From: DATKZM01 sp035527975
GTDB lineage: Bacteria; Pseudomonadota; Alphaproteobacteria; JAPULJ01
DNA length: 64,000 bases
NCBI GenBank assembly: GCA_035527975.1
Contig: DATKZM010000030.1
Coordinates: 86,670 to 150,669 of the forward strand
Direction of reading: 5' to 3'
Positions 55,393 through 63,911 of this stretch are shown piece after piece. The notes under the pieces were generated by a model, which saw nothing but the letters and a program-made list of their open reading frames with translations, was not told the DNA's origin and made no database searches. The translations under genes were made by a program, and so were the position numbers. Within the stretch, counting starts at the first letter, position 1. Each line of letters starts with the position of its first letter.

Positions 55393-56463
55393 ATGGAATT
55401 TGGCATTCAGTTTTTTCCCGACATCGGGCCGGATATCGCCTCCGCCGAGACCTATTGGGACGATTGTCTGCGTCTGGTCGATCAGGTCGACGCGCTTGGA
55501 TACACCCATGTGCGAACCGTCGAGCACTACTTCGAGTCCTACGGCGGATATTCGCCCAATCCACATCTCTTTCTGGCCGCGGCCTCCCAGCGCACCCGCA
55601 AGGCGCGGCTGGTGACCGGCGCGGTGCTGCCGGTGTTCAACCATCCGCTGAAGATCGCTGGCGAGATCGGCATGCTGGATGCGATCTCCGGCGGTCGTCT
55701 TGAAAGTGGCTTCGCGCGCGCGTTCCTGCCGCACGAATTCGAGCGGTTCGGGATCAGCATCGACGAGAGCAAGGCGCGCTTCCAGGAGGGCATCGATCAG
55801 GTGCGCGCGCTCCTCGAGGATGAGAATGTCAGCTCCGACGGCGAGTTTCATTCCTACGGGAAACTCACCTCCCTGCCGCGGCCGACGCAAAAGCCGCGCC
55901 CGCCCTTCTGGGTCGCCGCCATCGCCACCCCGGCGAGCTTTGAGAATGCCGGCAAGATGGGCGATTCGGTGATGGCGATCCCGATGGCCGGCGCCAAGAT
56001 GCGCGAGCTTCTGGGGGTCTACCGGGAAGCCTGGAAGTCGGCCGGCCACGAGGGCACGGGCCGGGTCATGCTGGCCTTTCATATGTACTGCACGCCCAGC
56101 GAGAATGAGGCGGTGAAGACGGCGCGCGAGCCGCTCAATCGCTACCTGAAGTCGCTGGTCAACTCCGCCTCGGACTGGACCAGCGGCGCGTCGTCGAAGG
56201 ATTATCCGGGCTATGACAAGATCATCGAGGGGTTGGCCAAGGAGACGATGGATACCCAGCGCGCCAAGAATGCCGCCTGGATCGGCTCGCCCGAGAGCAT
56301 CTGCGAGCAGATTTCCACTATCCTAGCCGATGCCGGCACTTTCGAGATCGCCTCCTTGCAGGTAAACTTCAACACGATCACGTATGAACAGGCGGCGGCA
56401 TCGATGCGTCTTTTCTCCGAGCAGGTGATACCGAAGTTCGCGGGAGCCGCGCGTGCCGCCTGA
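55393..56463 (+). CDS. LLM-class flavin-dependent oxidoreductase (luciferase-like monooxygenase)
   Basis: TIM-barrel flavin monooxygenase of 356 residues; ATG 55393 (MEFGIQFFPDIGPDIASAETYWDDCL) rather than the GTG 6 bp upstream. YTHVRTVEHYFESYGGYSPNPHLFLAAASQRTRKARLVTGAVLPVFNHPLKIAGEIGMLDAISGGRLESGFARAFLPHEFERFG is the conserved N-terminal half. It needs reduced FMN, which the flavin reductase encoded 80 bp downstream should supply. Together with the FAH-family hydrolase this looks like an oxygenation plus hydrolytic cleavage route. Substrate unknown. Confidence 0.88.
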   Translation: MEFGIQFFPDIGPDIASAETYWDDCLRLVDQVDALGYTHVRTVEHYFESYGGYSPNPHLFLAAASQRTRKARLVTGAVLPVFNHPLKIAGEIGMLDAISGGRLESGFARAFLPHEFERFGISIDESKARFQEGIDQVRALLEDENVSSDGEFHSYGKLTSLPRPTQKPRPPFWVAAIATPASFENAGKMGDSVMAIPMAGAKMRELLGVYREAWKSAGHEGTGRVMLAFHMYCTPSENEAVKTAREPLNRYLKSLVNSASDWTSGASSKDYPGYDKIIEGLAKETMDTQRAKNAAWIGSPESICEQISTILADAGTFEIASLQVNFNTITYEQAAASMRLFSEQVIPKFAGAARAA

Positions 56464-56543
56464 GCTCGCGCGGGCTGTTGTCGTCCCTGCTTGATGGTCG
56501 GAAAATCCAGCAGGCAATCGGGACCCGAGGGGCCAGGACTCTG

Positions 56544-57035
56544 ATGAACGAGATCGACGCCGACGCCTTCAAGCTTGGCATGCGACAGTTGGCCGCCGGC
56601 GTATCGATCGTAACGACGCGCCGTGAAGAAGGCCGGTCCGGGTTGACCGCAACGGCGGTTTGTTCTGTGTCGGCCGAGCCGCCCCAGCTCCTGGTCTGCG
56701 TCGATCAGGACTCCGAGACCTACGAAGCCATCCGCGATTCCGGCGTGCTTTGTGTGAATTTGCTCGACAAGCGCCATGAAGCCCTCGCGCGCTGTTTTGC
56801 CGGGATGACCGGCAAGCAGGGCGAGGCGCGCTTTGCGGAAGGCAAATGGGGCGCGCTGCAGACCGGTGCGCCGATGCTCGAGGATGCGCTGGCCGCCTTC
56901 GACTGCCGAATCCGCGATGTCCTCCATTCGGGCAGCCACTGCATCTTCGTGGCGCGTGTCCTGGCGGTCGCGGCCAAGCCGGGCGGCGAGCCCTTGCTCT
57001 ATGCGGATGGGCAGTTCGCCGGGCTGGAAGCCTGA
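56544..57035 (+). CDS. Flavin reductase family protein
   Basis: Protein of 163 residues; start ATG 56544 (MNEIDADAFKLGMRQLAAGVSIVTTRREEGRSGLTATAVCSVSAEPPQLLVCVD). The GVSIVTT, GLTATAVCSVSAEPP and FCxN-like VLCVNLLDKRHEALARCFAG blocks are the standard flavin reductase (HpaC/FRE2) set. An in-frame upstream ATG at 56478 is less likely. It is the reductase partner of the LLM oxygenase in front of it. Confidence 0.9.
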   Translation: MNEIDADAFKLGMRQLAAGVSIVTTRREEGRSGLTATAVCSVSAEPPQLLVCVDQDSETYEAIRDSGVLCVNLLDKRHEALARCFAGMTGKQGEARFAEGKWGALQTGAPMLEDALAAFDCRIRDVLHSGSHCIFVARVLAVAAKPGGEPLLYADGQFAGLEA

Positions 57036-57185
57036 CCGGGCCGATTTTCCAGCCGGGCCGTTAGCCCACGCGCCTGCTGAATTCATAACCGGGCTGTGTT
57101 AGGTTTGGCGTATTCGAACGGTCATATGAAGGTATTTGACCACCTCGAACGGCTTTCGAAACCGGTGTTCAGCGGGGTCCCGATC

Positions 57186-57542
57186 ATGTGGCCGAAATCG
57201 CTATATCGTGCTTTATGCGCCGCGGCCATGGGCTTGGCGGGCGTGGCGGCTTGGGGCCTGGCGGTCTTGTCGATCTCGGCGGCCGCGACGGCAGCACCGG
57301 ACTGCCGCTGCCGCTATCAGGGCGCTTTCTACCAAACCGGCCAATGCGTGTGCATGCGCGTCGGCGGCAGCACGCGCCGGGCCTGCTGCGGCAAGGTCCT
57401 CAACAACACGTCCTGGTCGTTTGTCGGCGATAGTTGCAATCTGGTCCGCCGGGAGGAGGCGCCGCGCGCCACGCCCGCACCCTGGAGCATCGCCCGGCGT
57501 GCCGCCAAGGGCGCGGTTGCCCGCCGGCAGGATATTCGCTGA
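57186..57542 (+). CDS. Small Cys-rich exported protein, unknown
   Basis: Protein of 118 residues if started at 57186 (MWPKSLYRALCAAAMGLAGVAAWGLAVL), which places a signal peptide or TM helix at the N-terminus; ATG 57126 would add 20 residues. The mature part has eight Cys within about 60 residues: CRC, CVC, CC and single Cys (DCRCRYQGAFYQTGQCVCM, RRACCGKVLNNTSW, SCNLVRR). The tail is basic. I do not recognise the family. Disulfide-stabilised periplasmic function is plausible. No operon partner. Confidence 0.6.
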   Translation: MWPKSLYRALCAAAMGLAGVAAWGLAVLSISAAATAAPDCRCRYQGAFYQTGQCVCMRVGGSTRRACCGKVLNNTSWSFVGDSCNLVRREEAPRATPAPWSIARRAAKGAVARRQDIR

Positions 57543-57761
57543 AACGGCGTTTCCGGGGCAGCTCGCCGGCAATTTTCGGCCGACAGGATTCCATAGCCAT
57601 AATCGGCACGCGAGCCTTGCAAAGGCCCGTGCATTGCCCGCCCGGCAGCGATAGGGTTTCGAAGTCGCAGGGCCTGCCCGCGCTCGGCCTTTTTTCGGCC
57701 GATACTCGGAATGAGTATTCGAAACAAGGCTTCGAAATGAGCAGACGCGTGGGTGGATGAA

Positions 57762-59111
57762 ATGGCCAATTCCCCTGGAGCCAATTCCCCTGGAGCTAAT
57801 TCCCCAAGACCGAATTCCTATGATGCGATCGTTGTCGGCGCCGGCGTGATCGGCGCCGCTGTCGGTTTCGAACTCGCCAAGAAGGGCATGAAGACCCTCA
57901 ATCTCGACAAGCTGCCGGCGTCCGGGTATGGCTCGACCGGGGCGTCCTGCGCCATTATCCGGACTTACTATTCCACCATCGACGGCTGCGCCATCGCCTA
58001 TGAGGCCGTGTTCGACTGGCGCCGCTGGGCGGATTACCTGGGCGCTGCGGACGAACGCGGTATCGCCAAGTTCCACGAAACCGGCGTCGTCCTGGTGATC
58101 GCTGGTGGCAGCGACCGGATGAGCAGCATCCGGCGCAACATGAACGCCGTCGGTATTGCGTTCGAGGAATGGGACGCGGCGACGCTGAAGGAAAAACTGC
58201 CGATCTATGATCTTGCCTGCTATGCGCCGGCCAAGCGTCCCGACGATCCGGGGTTTGCCGAGCCGACCGGCGGCGAAGTCGAGGGCGCGGTCTATTTCCC
58301 CGATGGCGGATATGTCAGTGACCCCCAGCTTGCCGCGCACAATCTGCAGCGGGCCGCCGAGGCGCATGGCGGCGATTTCCGTTTCAATGCCGAGGTTGCC
58401 GAGATTCGCAAATCGAACGGCCGCGTCGCCGGCGTGACGCTGCGCGACGGGACGGCGATCGACGCACCGGTGATCGTCAATGTCGCCGGCCCGCATTCCT
58501 CGATCATCAACGTCATGGCCGGCGCCGATGCGGGCATGAAGATCAAGACCCGGGCGCTGCGCCACGAGGTCGCGCATGTGCCCTCGCCGAAGGGCTTTGA
58601 TTTCGAGAAGAACGGCTATGTGGTCTCCGACAGTGACATCGCCGTCTACATCCGCCCGGAGATCGGCAACCACATCCTGATCGGCAGCGAGGACCCCGAA
58701 TGCGATCCACGCGACTGGGTCGATCCGGATGACTTCAACCGCGATTTCACCGATCAGTGGACGGTGCAGGCCCAGCGCGCCGGCCAACGCATTCCGACCC
58801 TCGGTATTCCCGGCCAGGCCAAGGGCGTGGTCGATCTCTATGACGTTTCCGACGACTGGATCCCGATCTACGACAAGTCGGACGTGCCAGGTTTCTATCT
58901 CGCCATCGGCACCAGCGGCAATCAGTTCAAGAACGCGCCCGTCGCCGGTGCCATGATGGCCGCGCTGATCGAGGCCTGCGAGGCCGGCCGCGACCACGAC
59001 GCCGACCCGCTGCAATTCAAACTCAAGCACATCGGCCGGACGATCGATGTCGGCTTCTATTCCCGCCGGCGCGAAGTCAACCAGGAGAGCAGCTTCTCGG
59101 TGCTGGGGTAG
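57762..59111 (+). CDS. FAD-dependent oxidoreductase, DAO/sarcosine oxidase-like
   Basis: Flavoprotein of about 449 residues. After an N-terminal Asn-Ser-Pro-Gly-Ala repeat (two and a half copies, encoded by a 15-bp tandem repeat at 57768-57815) comes the Rossmann motif DAIVVGAGVIGAAVGFELAKKGMKTLNLD. GSTGASCAIIRTYYST and the C-terminal GFYLAIGTSGNQFKNAPVAGAMMAALIE are DAO-type blocks. Members oxidise the C-N bond of amino acids or secondary amines. ATG 57762 is used; the GTG at 57753 is possible. The aldehyde dehydrogenase gene 183 bp downstream could take an aldehyde product. Confidence 0.85.
   Translation: MANSPGANSPGANSPRPNSYDAIVVGAGVIGAAVGFELAKKGMKTLNLDKLPASGYGSTGASCAIIRTYYSTIDGCAIAYEAVFDWRRWADYLGAADERGIAKFHETGVVLVIAGGSDRMSSIRRNMNAVGIAFEEWDAATLKEKLPIYDLACYAPAKRPDDPGFAEPTGGEVEGAVYFPDGGYVSDPQLAAHNLQRAAEAHGGDFRFNAEVAEIRKSNGRVAGVTLRDGTAIDAPVIVNVAGPHSSIINVMAGADAGMKIKTRALRHEVAHVPSPKGFDFEKNGYVVSDSDIAVYIRPEIGNHILIGSEDPECDPRDWVDPDDFNRDFTDQWTVQAQRAGQRIPTLGIPGQAKGVVDLYDVSDDWIPIYDKSDVPGFYLAIGTSGNQFKNAPVAGAMMAALIEACEAGRDHDADPLQFKLKHIGRTIDVGFYSRRREVNQESSFSVLG
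57768..57815 (+). repeat. 15-bp tandem repeat inside the 5' end of the DAO gene
   Basis: The unit AATTCCCCTGGAGCC is present twice with a third degenerate copy (AATTCCCCAAGACCG) and encodes the Asn-Ser-Pro-Gly-Ala tract at the N-terminus. Since the unit length is a multiple of three, copy-number change would alter only the leader peptide length. Confidence 0.8.
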
Positions 59112-59293
59112 GCGCGCGCCGGCCAGCTTATCCCGCGAAGGACGTTCACCGTCGCACCTGACACGAAAGCCGCCGTGATGGCGCTTGACGGCCTGCCGCG
59201 ATAATTTGGATGAACCGGCGCGGCGCTTGCGCTATCACTTTCTACATGACCGTAAAGAATCCAGAGCTACCCCAAAAGCGTTGAGGGAGAACG

Positions 59294-60712
59294 ATGCAGA
59301 CATTCGACAAGTTCTATGTTGGCGGTGCCTGGGTGGCGCCAACCGGTAACGAGACCATCGACGTCATCAATGGCACCACCGAGGAGGTGATGGGCCGGAT
59401 CCCCGCCGGCAGCGCCGAGGACGGCGCCAAGGCGGTCGAGGCGGCGCGCGCGGCGTTCGACGGTTGGGCTGCGACTTCCGTTGAGGAGCGGATCGGCTAT
59501 CTCAAGAAGATCCAGGAGGGGCTCGTCGCCCGTGCCGACGACATCGCGCTGGCGATCACCGGCGAGGTCGGCATGCCGATCAAGCTCTCCAAGATGATCC
59601 AGGCCGGGAACCCTGCCTTCCACTTTGGCCAAGCGGTCGAGCTTCTTGAGAGCGAGAGCTTCGAGGAGGAAATCGGCAACTCCAAGATCGTCAAGGAGCC
59701 GGTCGGCGTCGTGGTTTGCATCACGCCGTGGAATTATCCGCTCAACCAGATCACCGCTAAGGTCGCCCCGGCGCTCGCCGCCGGTTGCACGGTGGCGCTG
59801 AAGCCGAGCGAGATGGCGCCGATCTCGGCATTCATTCTTGCCGAGGTCGTCGAGAAGGCCGGGCTTCCTGCCGGCGTCTTCAACATGGTGACCGGGTACG
59901 GCCCCGTGATCGGCGAGGCCATGGTCAGCCATGCCGATACCGATATGATTTCGTTCACGGGCTCCACGCGTGCCGGCCGGCGCATCTCAGAGATCGCCGC
60001 CCAGTCGATCAAGCGTGTGGCGCTCGAACTCGGCGGCAAGTCGGCCGCGATCGTGCTCGACGACGCCGATCTGTCCAAGGCGATCAAGGGCGTTGTCGCC
60101 GCCTGCTACCTCAATTCGGGCCAGACCTGTGCGGCCCATACGCGCATGCTGGTGCCGGAGTCCAAGTACGACGAGATCAAGGTGCTGGCCGCCGAGGCGG
60201 CCGAGAAATGGACGCCGGGCGATCCCATGGTGGACGGCACGCGCCTTGGCCCGCTGGTCTCCGAAGCGCAATGGAACCGCGTTGCGGACTACATCCAGAA
60301 GGGCATCGACGAGGGCGCGGAGTTGATAACCGGCGGCCCCGGAAAGCCGGAGGGTTTGGAGACGGGCTACTTCGTCAAGCCGACCGTGTTCGGCAGGGTC
60401 GCGCCCGATGCCACCATCGCCCAGGAGGAGATCTTCGGCCCGGTGCTGGCGATCCAGACCTACAAGGACGAGGACGACGCGGTGGCCATCGCCAACAACT
60501 CGATCTACGGTCTGTCGGGCGGCGTCTGGTCGGCCGATGAGGCGCGCGCGCTTAAAATTGCCAAGCGTATCCGCACCGGCTCGATCGATATCAATGGCGG
60601 CCGCTTCAATCCCGCCGCGCCCTTCGGCGGCATGAAGCAGTCCGGCAAAGGCCGCGAATGGGGCAAGTACGGCCTGGAAGAGTTCCTGGAGATCAAGTCG
60701 ATCCAGATGTAG
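59294..60712 (+). CDS. Aldehyde dehydrogenase family protein
   Basis: NAD(P)-dependent aldehyde dehydrogenase of 472 residues with GAGGGAG before the ATG. VCITPWNYPLNQITAKVAPALAAGCTVALKPSE, catalytic Glu245 in LELGGKS and Cys279 in NSGQTCAAHTRM are intact, and the C-terminal PFGGMKQSGKGREWGKYGLEEFLEIKSI is standard. Sequence style fits the betaine/succinate-semialdehyde-like branch; no specific substrate can be assigned. A palindromic terminator follows. Confidence 0.93.
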   Translation: MQTFDKFYVGGAWVAPTGNETIDVINGTTEEVMGRIPAGSAEDGAKAVEAARAAFDGWAATSVEERIGYLKKIQEGLVARADDIALAITGEVGMPIKLSKMIQAGNPAFHFGQAVELLESESFEEEIGNSKIVKEPVGVVVCITPWNYPLNQITAKVAPALAAGCTVALKPSEMAPISAFILAEVVEKAGLPAGVFNMVTGYGPVIGEAMVSHADTDMISFTGSTRAGRRISEIAAQSIKRVALELGGKSAAIVLDDADLSKAIKGVVAACYLNSGQTCAAHTRMLVPESKYDEIKVLAAEAAEKWTPGDPMVDGTRLGPLVSEAQWNRVADYIQKGIDEGAELITGGPGKPEGLETGYFVKPTVFGRVAPDATIAQEEIFGPVLAIQTYKDEDDAVAIANNSIYGLSGGVWSADEARALKIAKRIRTGSIDINGGRFNPAAPFGGMKQSGKGREWGKYGLEEFLEIKSIQM

Positions 60713-60761
60713 GGGCGGACCCAGGCCAGCAGGCCTCGTCATTCCCTCCAGCCAATACCCT

Positions 60762-60794
60762 AATTCCCCTCCCCCTCAAGGGGGGAGGGGAATT
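60762..60794. terminator. Strong hairpin between aldehyde dehydrogenase and GlcG/HbpS genes
   Basis: AATTCCCCTCCCCC (60762-60775) and GGGGGAGGGGAATT (60781-60794) are exact 14-bp complements with a 5-nt loop, between convergent genes. Flanking A and T make it a plausible bidirectional terminator. It resembles half of the family C repeats. Confidence 0.65.
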
Positions 60795-60824
60795 CAAAGA
60801 TCGGGCGAGGAGACGAAAGCTCAC

Positions 60825-61277
60825 TTATCCCTGCCAGTTCGGATCGGGCTCTTCGGGGTCGGACGCGAGCCCCGCCGCCTTGATGCCCTCGATGGCGGCG
60901 TATTCGTCCTTCTCCGAGGTGTCGCCCGTCACCCCGACGGCGCCGACGATCTCGCCGCCGTCCTTTATCAGCACGCCGCCCGGCACGGGGATGAAGCGCC
61001 CGCCCGAGGCTGCGGCGAGTGCATTCACGAAAGTCGGCCGCGCTTCGACCAGGTTATCGCGGATCTTGCGGCTGGATATGCCCATGCCGAGGGCGCCGTA
61101 GGCCTTGCCGCTGGCGACCTCGACGCGGAGGATGCCTGAGCCGTCTTCGCGCTTCAGTGCCTTCAGGTGGCCGCCGGCATCAAGTACGACGACGGTCAAC
61201 GGGTTCATTTTTTCCGTGCGCGCGGCGGCCAGCGCGGTGTCGACGATGATGGAGGCTTGGTCGAGGGTGAGTGCCAT
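60825..61277 (-). CDS. GlcG/HbpS-family haem-binding-type protein
   Basis: Protein of 150 residues starting at 61277 (MALTLDQASIIVDTALAAARTEKMNPLTVVVLDAGGHLKAL). SGGRFIPVPGGVLIKDGGEIVGAVGVTGDTSEKDEYAAIEGI is the conserved C-terminal half of the family. The frame is open to 61379 but the added residues are Pro/Arg-rich and lack a ribosome binding site. GlcG occurs with glycolate oxidase genes and HbpS binds haem; neither partner is near, so function is open. Confidence 0.88.
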   Translation of the reverse strand: MALTLDQASIIVDTALAAARTEKMNPLTVVVLDAGGHLKALKREDGSGILRVEVASGKAYGALGMGISSRKIRDNLVEARPTFVNALAAASGGRFIPVPGGVLIKDGGEIVGAVGVTGDTSEKDEYAAIEGIKAAGLASDPEEPDPNWQG

Positions 61278-61456
61278 TGGTCCTGCTCGCTCCTGTTCTG
61301 TCGTGTTTCTTCCGCCTGTCCAGCCTGGCTTTCGCGGCGGCGGCCCCGGGTTTCGCGGCGGCCGAATAGTCACTAGCATAGCCCGGCGGCGCCCGCATCA
61401 AGCCTGGAAAGGGCATGGCCGGGCGTACCGGACGAACAGCACACGAGCGAACGGTC

Positions 61457-62602
61457 ATGGATTTCGGCCTCACCCGCACCCTCTACGATACCGAGCACGA
61501 GATCTTCCGCTCCTCGGTGCGCCAGTTCCTGGAAGCCGAAGTGCTGCCGCACTACGCCGACTGGGAGGAGGCCGGGCAGACGCCGCGCGAGATCTGGCTG
61601 CGCGCCGGCGAGGTGGGACTGCTGGGCACCAGCATTCCCGAAGCCTATGGCGGCTCGGAAGGCGGCTTCCTATACGACGCGGTGGTGATCGAGGAACTGG
61701 GCCGCTACGGCGTCGCGGCGCCCGCCTGGGACATGCATGCGCATATCGTCTCGCCGATCATCGTCGGCTTCGGCTCCGAGGACCAGAAGCGCGACTGGCT
61801 GCCGGCCTTGGCGGCGGGCGAGAAGATCATTTCGATCGGCCTCACCGAGCCCGACGGGGGCAGCGACCTCAAGACGCTGCGCACCACCGCCAAGCTCGAC
61901 GGCAACCATTATGTCGTCAACGGGTCGAAGACTTTCATTACCAACGGCATCATTGGCGACGTGGTGCTGTTGGCGGTCAAGACCGCGCCCGAGTTGGGCG
62001 CCAAGGGCATCTCGCTGCTGCTCGTCGATTCGCATTCCGAAGGCTTCAAGAAAGGCCGCAACCTCAAGAAGGTAGGCAACAAGGCGCAGGATACGGCCGA
62101 GCTATTCTTTGACGATCTGCGGGTGCCGACGACCAACATGATCGGTGCAGAGAACGAGGGCTGGCGCATCCTCTGGGCCGGGCTGGCGCGGGAGCGCATG
62201 GTGGTGGCGATCCGCTCGATGGCCATTGCCGAGGCGGCGCTCGACATGACGGTCGAGTACACCAAGCAGCGCAGAGCCTTCGATCAAGCCATCTTCGATT
62301 TCCAGAACACCCAGTTCAAGCTCGCCGAGATGGCAACCGAGATCGAGGTCGGCCGGCCCTTCGTCGACCGCTGTATCGCCATGGTGGAAGACGGCACGCT
62401 GTCGCCTGAAACCGCGGCCAAGGCCAAGCTCTGGACCACCGAACTGCAGGGCCGCGTGGTCGACGAATGCGTCCAGCTGCACGGCGGCTACGGCTATATG
62501 TGGGAGTTCCCGATCACCCGCCTGTGGGCCGACTCGCGCATTCACCGCATCTATGCGGGCACCAACGAGATCATGAAATACATCATCGGCCGGTCGCTTT
62601 AG
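61457..62602 (+). CDS. Acyl-CoA dehydrogenase
   Basis: Flavoenzyme of 381 residues; ATG 61457 (MDFGLTRTLYDTEHEIFRSSVRQFLEAEV). ISIGLTEPDGGSDLKTLRTTA and WRILWAGLARERMVVAIRSMAIAEAALDMTVEYTKQRRAFDQAI are FAD/CoA-binding blocks, and VQLHGGYGYMWEFPITRLWADSRIHRIYAGTNEIMKYIIGRSL is the standard C-terminus with the GTNEI motif. The base Glu at GTNEI places it in the short/medium-chain type. Its stop overlaps the convergent DUF2161 gene by 20 bp. No other beta-oxidation genes are near. Confidence 0.92.
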   Translation: MDFGLTRTLYDTEHEIFRSSVRQFLEAEVLPHYADWEEAGQTPREIWLRAGEVGLLGTSIPEAYGGSEGGFLYDAVVIEELGRYGVAAPAWDMHAHIVSPIIVGFGSEDQKRDWLPALAAGEKIISIGLTEPDGGSDLKTLRTTAKLDGNHYVVNGSKTFITNGIIGDVVLLAVKTAPELGAKGISLLLVDSHSEGFKKGRNLKKVGNKAQDTAELFFDDLRVPTTNMIGAENEGWRILWAGLARERMVVAIRSMAIAEAALDMTVEYTKQRRAFDQAIFDFQNTQFKLAEMATEIEVGRPFVDRCIAMVEDGTLSPETAAKAKLWTTELQGRVVDECVQLHGGYGYMWEFPITRLWADSRIHRIYAGTNEIMKYIIGRSL

Positions 62603-63311
62603 AGGGGCGGGCGAGAGCGACCTTATCCAACGCCGCGATTGCATCGGCATATTCGACGAGCGCGGCGACGCCCTTCGGGCTTAGCGCGTAGACGCCAGTT
62701 CGCACACGCTCGAACCAGCCGTAATGGTCGTCGGCCATCAGCCGGCGCGCCGTTTCCACGCCAGTCCGCTTCGCCACCTCCGATGCCTTTGTCGGGCCGT
62801 GTTCGTGGAGGAGTTGCACGCATCGGAGCGCGTCCTGACGATAGGCCGTCATCAGGCCGCGCCGTGTTGCTCCGCCGGAATTGGGATCGCCAACGCGTCT
62901 GGCGAACTCCCGCAGCAGGCGCCCGCGCCGAGCCTTTGACCGGCGCGGTTGGTAGGGTGCGGGGTCGCAGTGGATCTGGACCAGACCGTCGTCGGCGCGC
63001 ACCGTCATCAGCCCCAGCCCGAGGCGGCGGCACAGGCCCAGATTGTTGTGCAGCGCCTGGCGGAAAGCCCGGCCCGCGCTCAACGGGACGGCGATGTAGA
63101 CCGCGTCCGTCACCTGCTGCCGGTCGATCGCCTGATGAAACAGCGACAGCGCAAAACCGGTCTTGAGTTCGACTATGACGGGATCGTCGCCATCGCGTAT
63201 GGCGACGACGTCGGCTGCGCCGATCTCGCTCTTTACTTCGTAGCCCTGCCCTTCGAGCAGCTGCTTGACGGGTGGGTAGAGGTCGGTCTCTCGCAATCCG
63301 GACGCCGCCAT
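62583..63311 (-). CDS. DUF2161 domain protein (PD-(D/E)XK phosphodiesterase-like)
   Basis: Protein of 242 residues; start 63311 (MAASGLRETDLYPPVKQLLEGQGYEVKSEIGAADVVAIRDGDDPVIVELKTGFALSLFHQAIDRQ). The E-x9-D-x13-ELK arrangement (GYEVKSEIGAADVVA then VIVELK) matches the PD-(D/E)XK nuclease core named DUF2161. The C-terminal half has a winged-helix-like part (THRGLMTAYRQDALRCVQLLHEHGPTKASEVAKRTGVETARRLMADDHYGWFERVRTGVYAL). Starts at 63353 or 63446 are possible. It might act in DNA repair or defence, but no partner gene is seen. Confidence 0.8.
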   Translation of the reverse strand: MAASGLRETDLYPPVKQLLEGQGYEVKSEIGAADVVAIRDGDDPVIVELKTGFALSLFHQAIDRQQVTDAVYIAVPLSAGRAFRQALHNNLGLCRRLGLGLMTVRADDGLVQIHCDPAPYQPRRSKARRGRLLREFARRVGDPNSGGATRRGLMTAYRQDALRCVQLLHEHGPTKASEVAKRTGVETARRLMADDHYGWFERVRTGVYALSPKGVAALVEYADAIAALDKVALARPSKATGR

Positions 63312-63376
63312 GCCCTTCCATACCGCGCCGAGCAGTAGCGCTGCAATCGGCATGGCGTTTGTCGTCGGCGCGGCCG

Positions 63377-63739
63377 TCAGCCCTCGCGCACCAACACGCG
63401 CTGTGCCTTGGCCTCGTAGCGGGGCAGGGTGCCTTCGGGCGCGCATTCGACCGGGACCTTCAGGCCCAGCCGGCTGGTCAGCGCGCGACCGATCGTGTCC
63501 GCCAGCTCGGCGCGGTCGCCGTTGAAGCCGCGCTCGGCCCCGACCGCGACGGTGATGGTGTCATGGGTCTTGTCGACGGCGTTCACGTAGATCTGCCAGG
63601 CTTCCTTCACGGTACCCGGCGTTGCCGCGATTGCATCCTCGATCTGCGAGGGATAGACGATCACGCCGCGCACCTTCGCGTCGATGATGCATTCGAGCGC
63701 AGCTGCTGAGCCGCCGATGGCGGAGTAACCGACGTCCAT
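63377..63739 (-). pseudogene. C-terminal fragment of a phenylacetate-CoA ligase-like adenylate-forming enzyme
   Basis: The frame encodes KVRGVIVYPSQIEDAIAATPGTVKEAWQIYVNAVDKTHDTITVAVGAERGF and VECAPEGTLPRYEAKAQRVL, the C-terminal domain of PaaK-type ligases (catalytic Lys region PRYEAK). The about 300-residue N-terminal part with the adenylation core is missing. Upstream the frame stays open to 63955 through a Cys- and Ser-rich sequence that looks non-coding and carries a palindrome. I therefore read it as a truncated remnant; the boundary with non-homologous sequence is near 63740-63700. Confidence 0.65.
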
Positions 63740-63897
63740 CGGCAGGATGGCGACCCCGCCTGTCTGCAACACGGTGAACGCCCGGAGCCGGAAGCTCAAG
63801 AGCGAACCACTGGCGGATGGTGCGGAGGACCTCGTCACAGCAACGCAACAGACAACCGGACTACAAATCCATGGGTCGGATGGCTGTTCGCAACAAG

Positions 63898-63911
63898 AAC
63901 GAACGTTCGTT
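63898..63911. promoter_or_regulatory. TetR-type palindrome at the right edge
   Basis: AACGAACGTTCGTT is a perfect 14-bp palindrome with the ACGAACGTTCG core common to TetR-family operators, in an otherwise gene-free stretch (63740-64000). It probably belongs to a regulator or promoter whose gene lies beyond the window. No TetR gene is in the window. Confidence 0.5.

Noticed and set aside
57213..59030. Minus-strand frame of 605 codons opposite the DAO gene
   Set aside because: Shadow of the well-supported plus-strand flavoprotein gene; no domain features.
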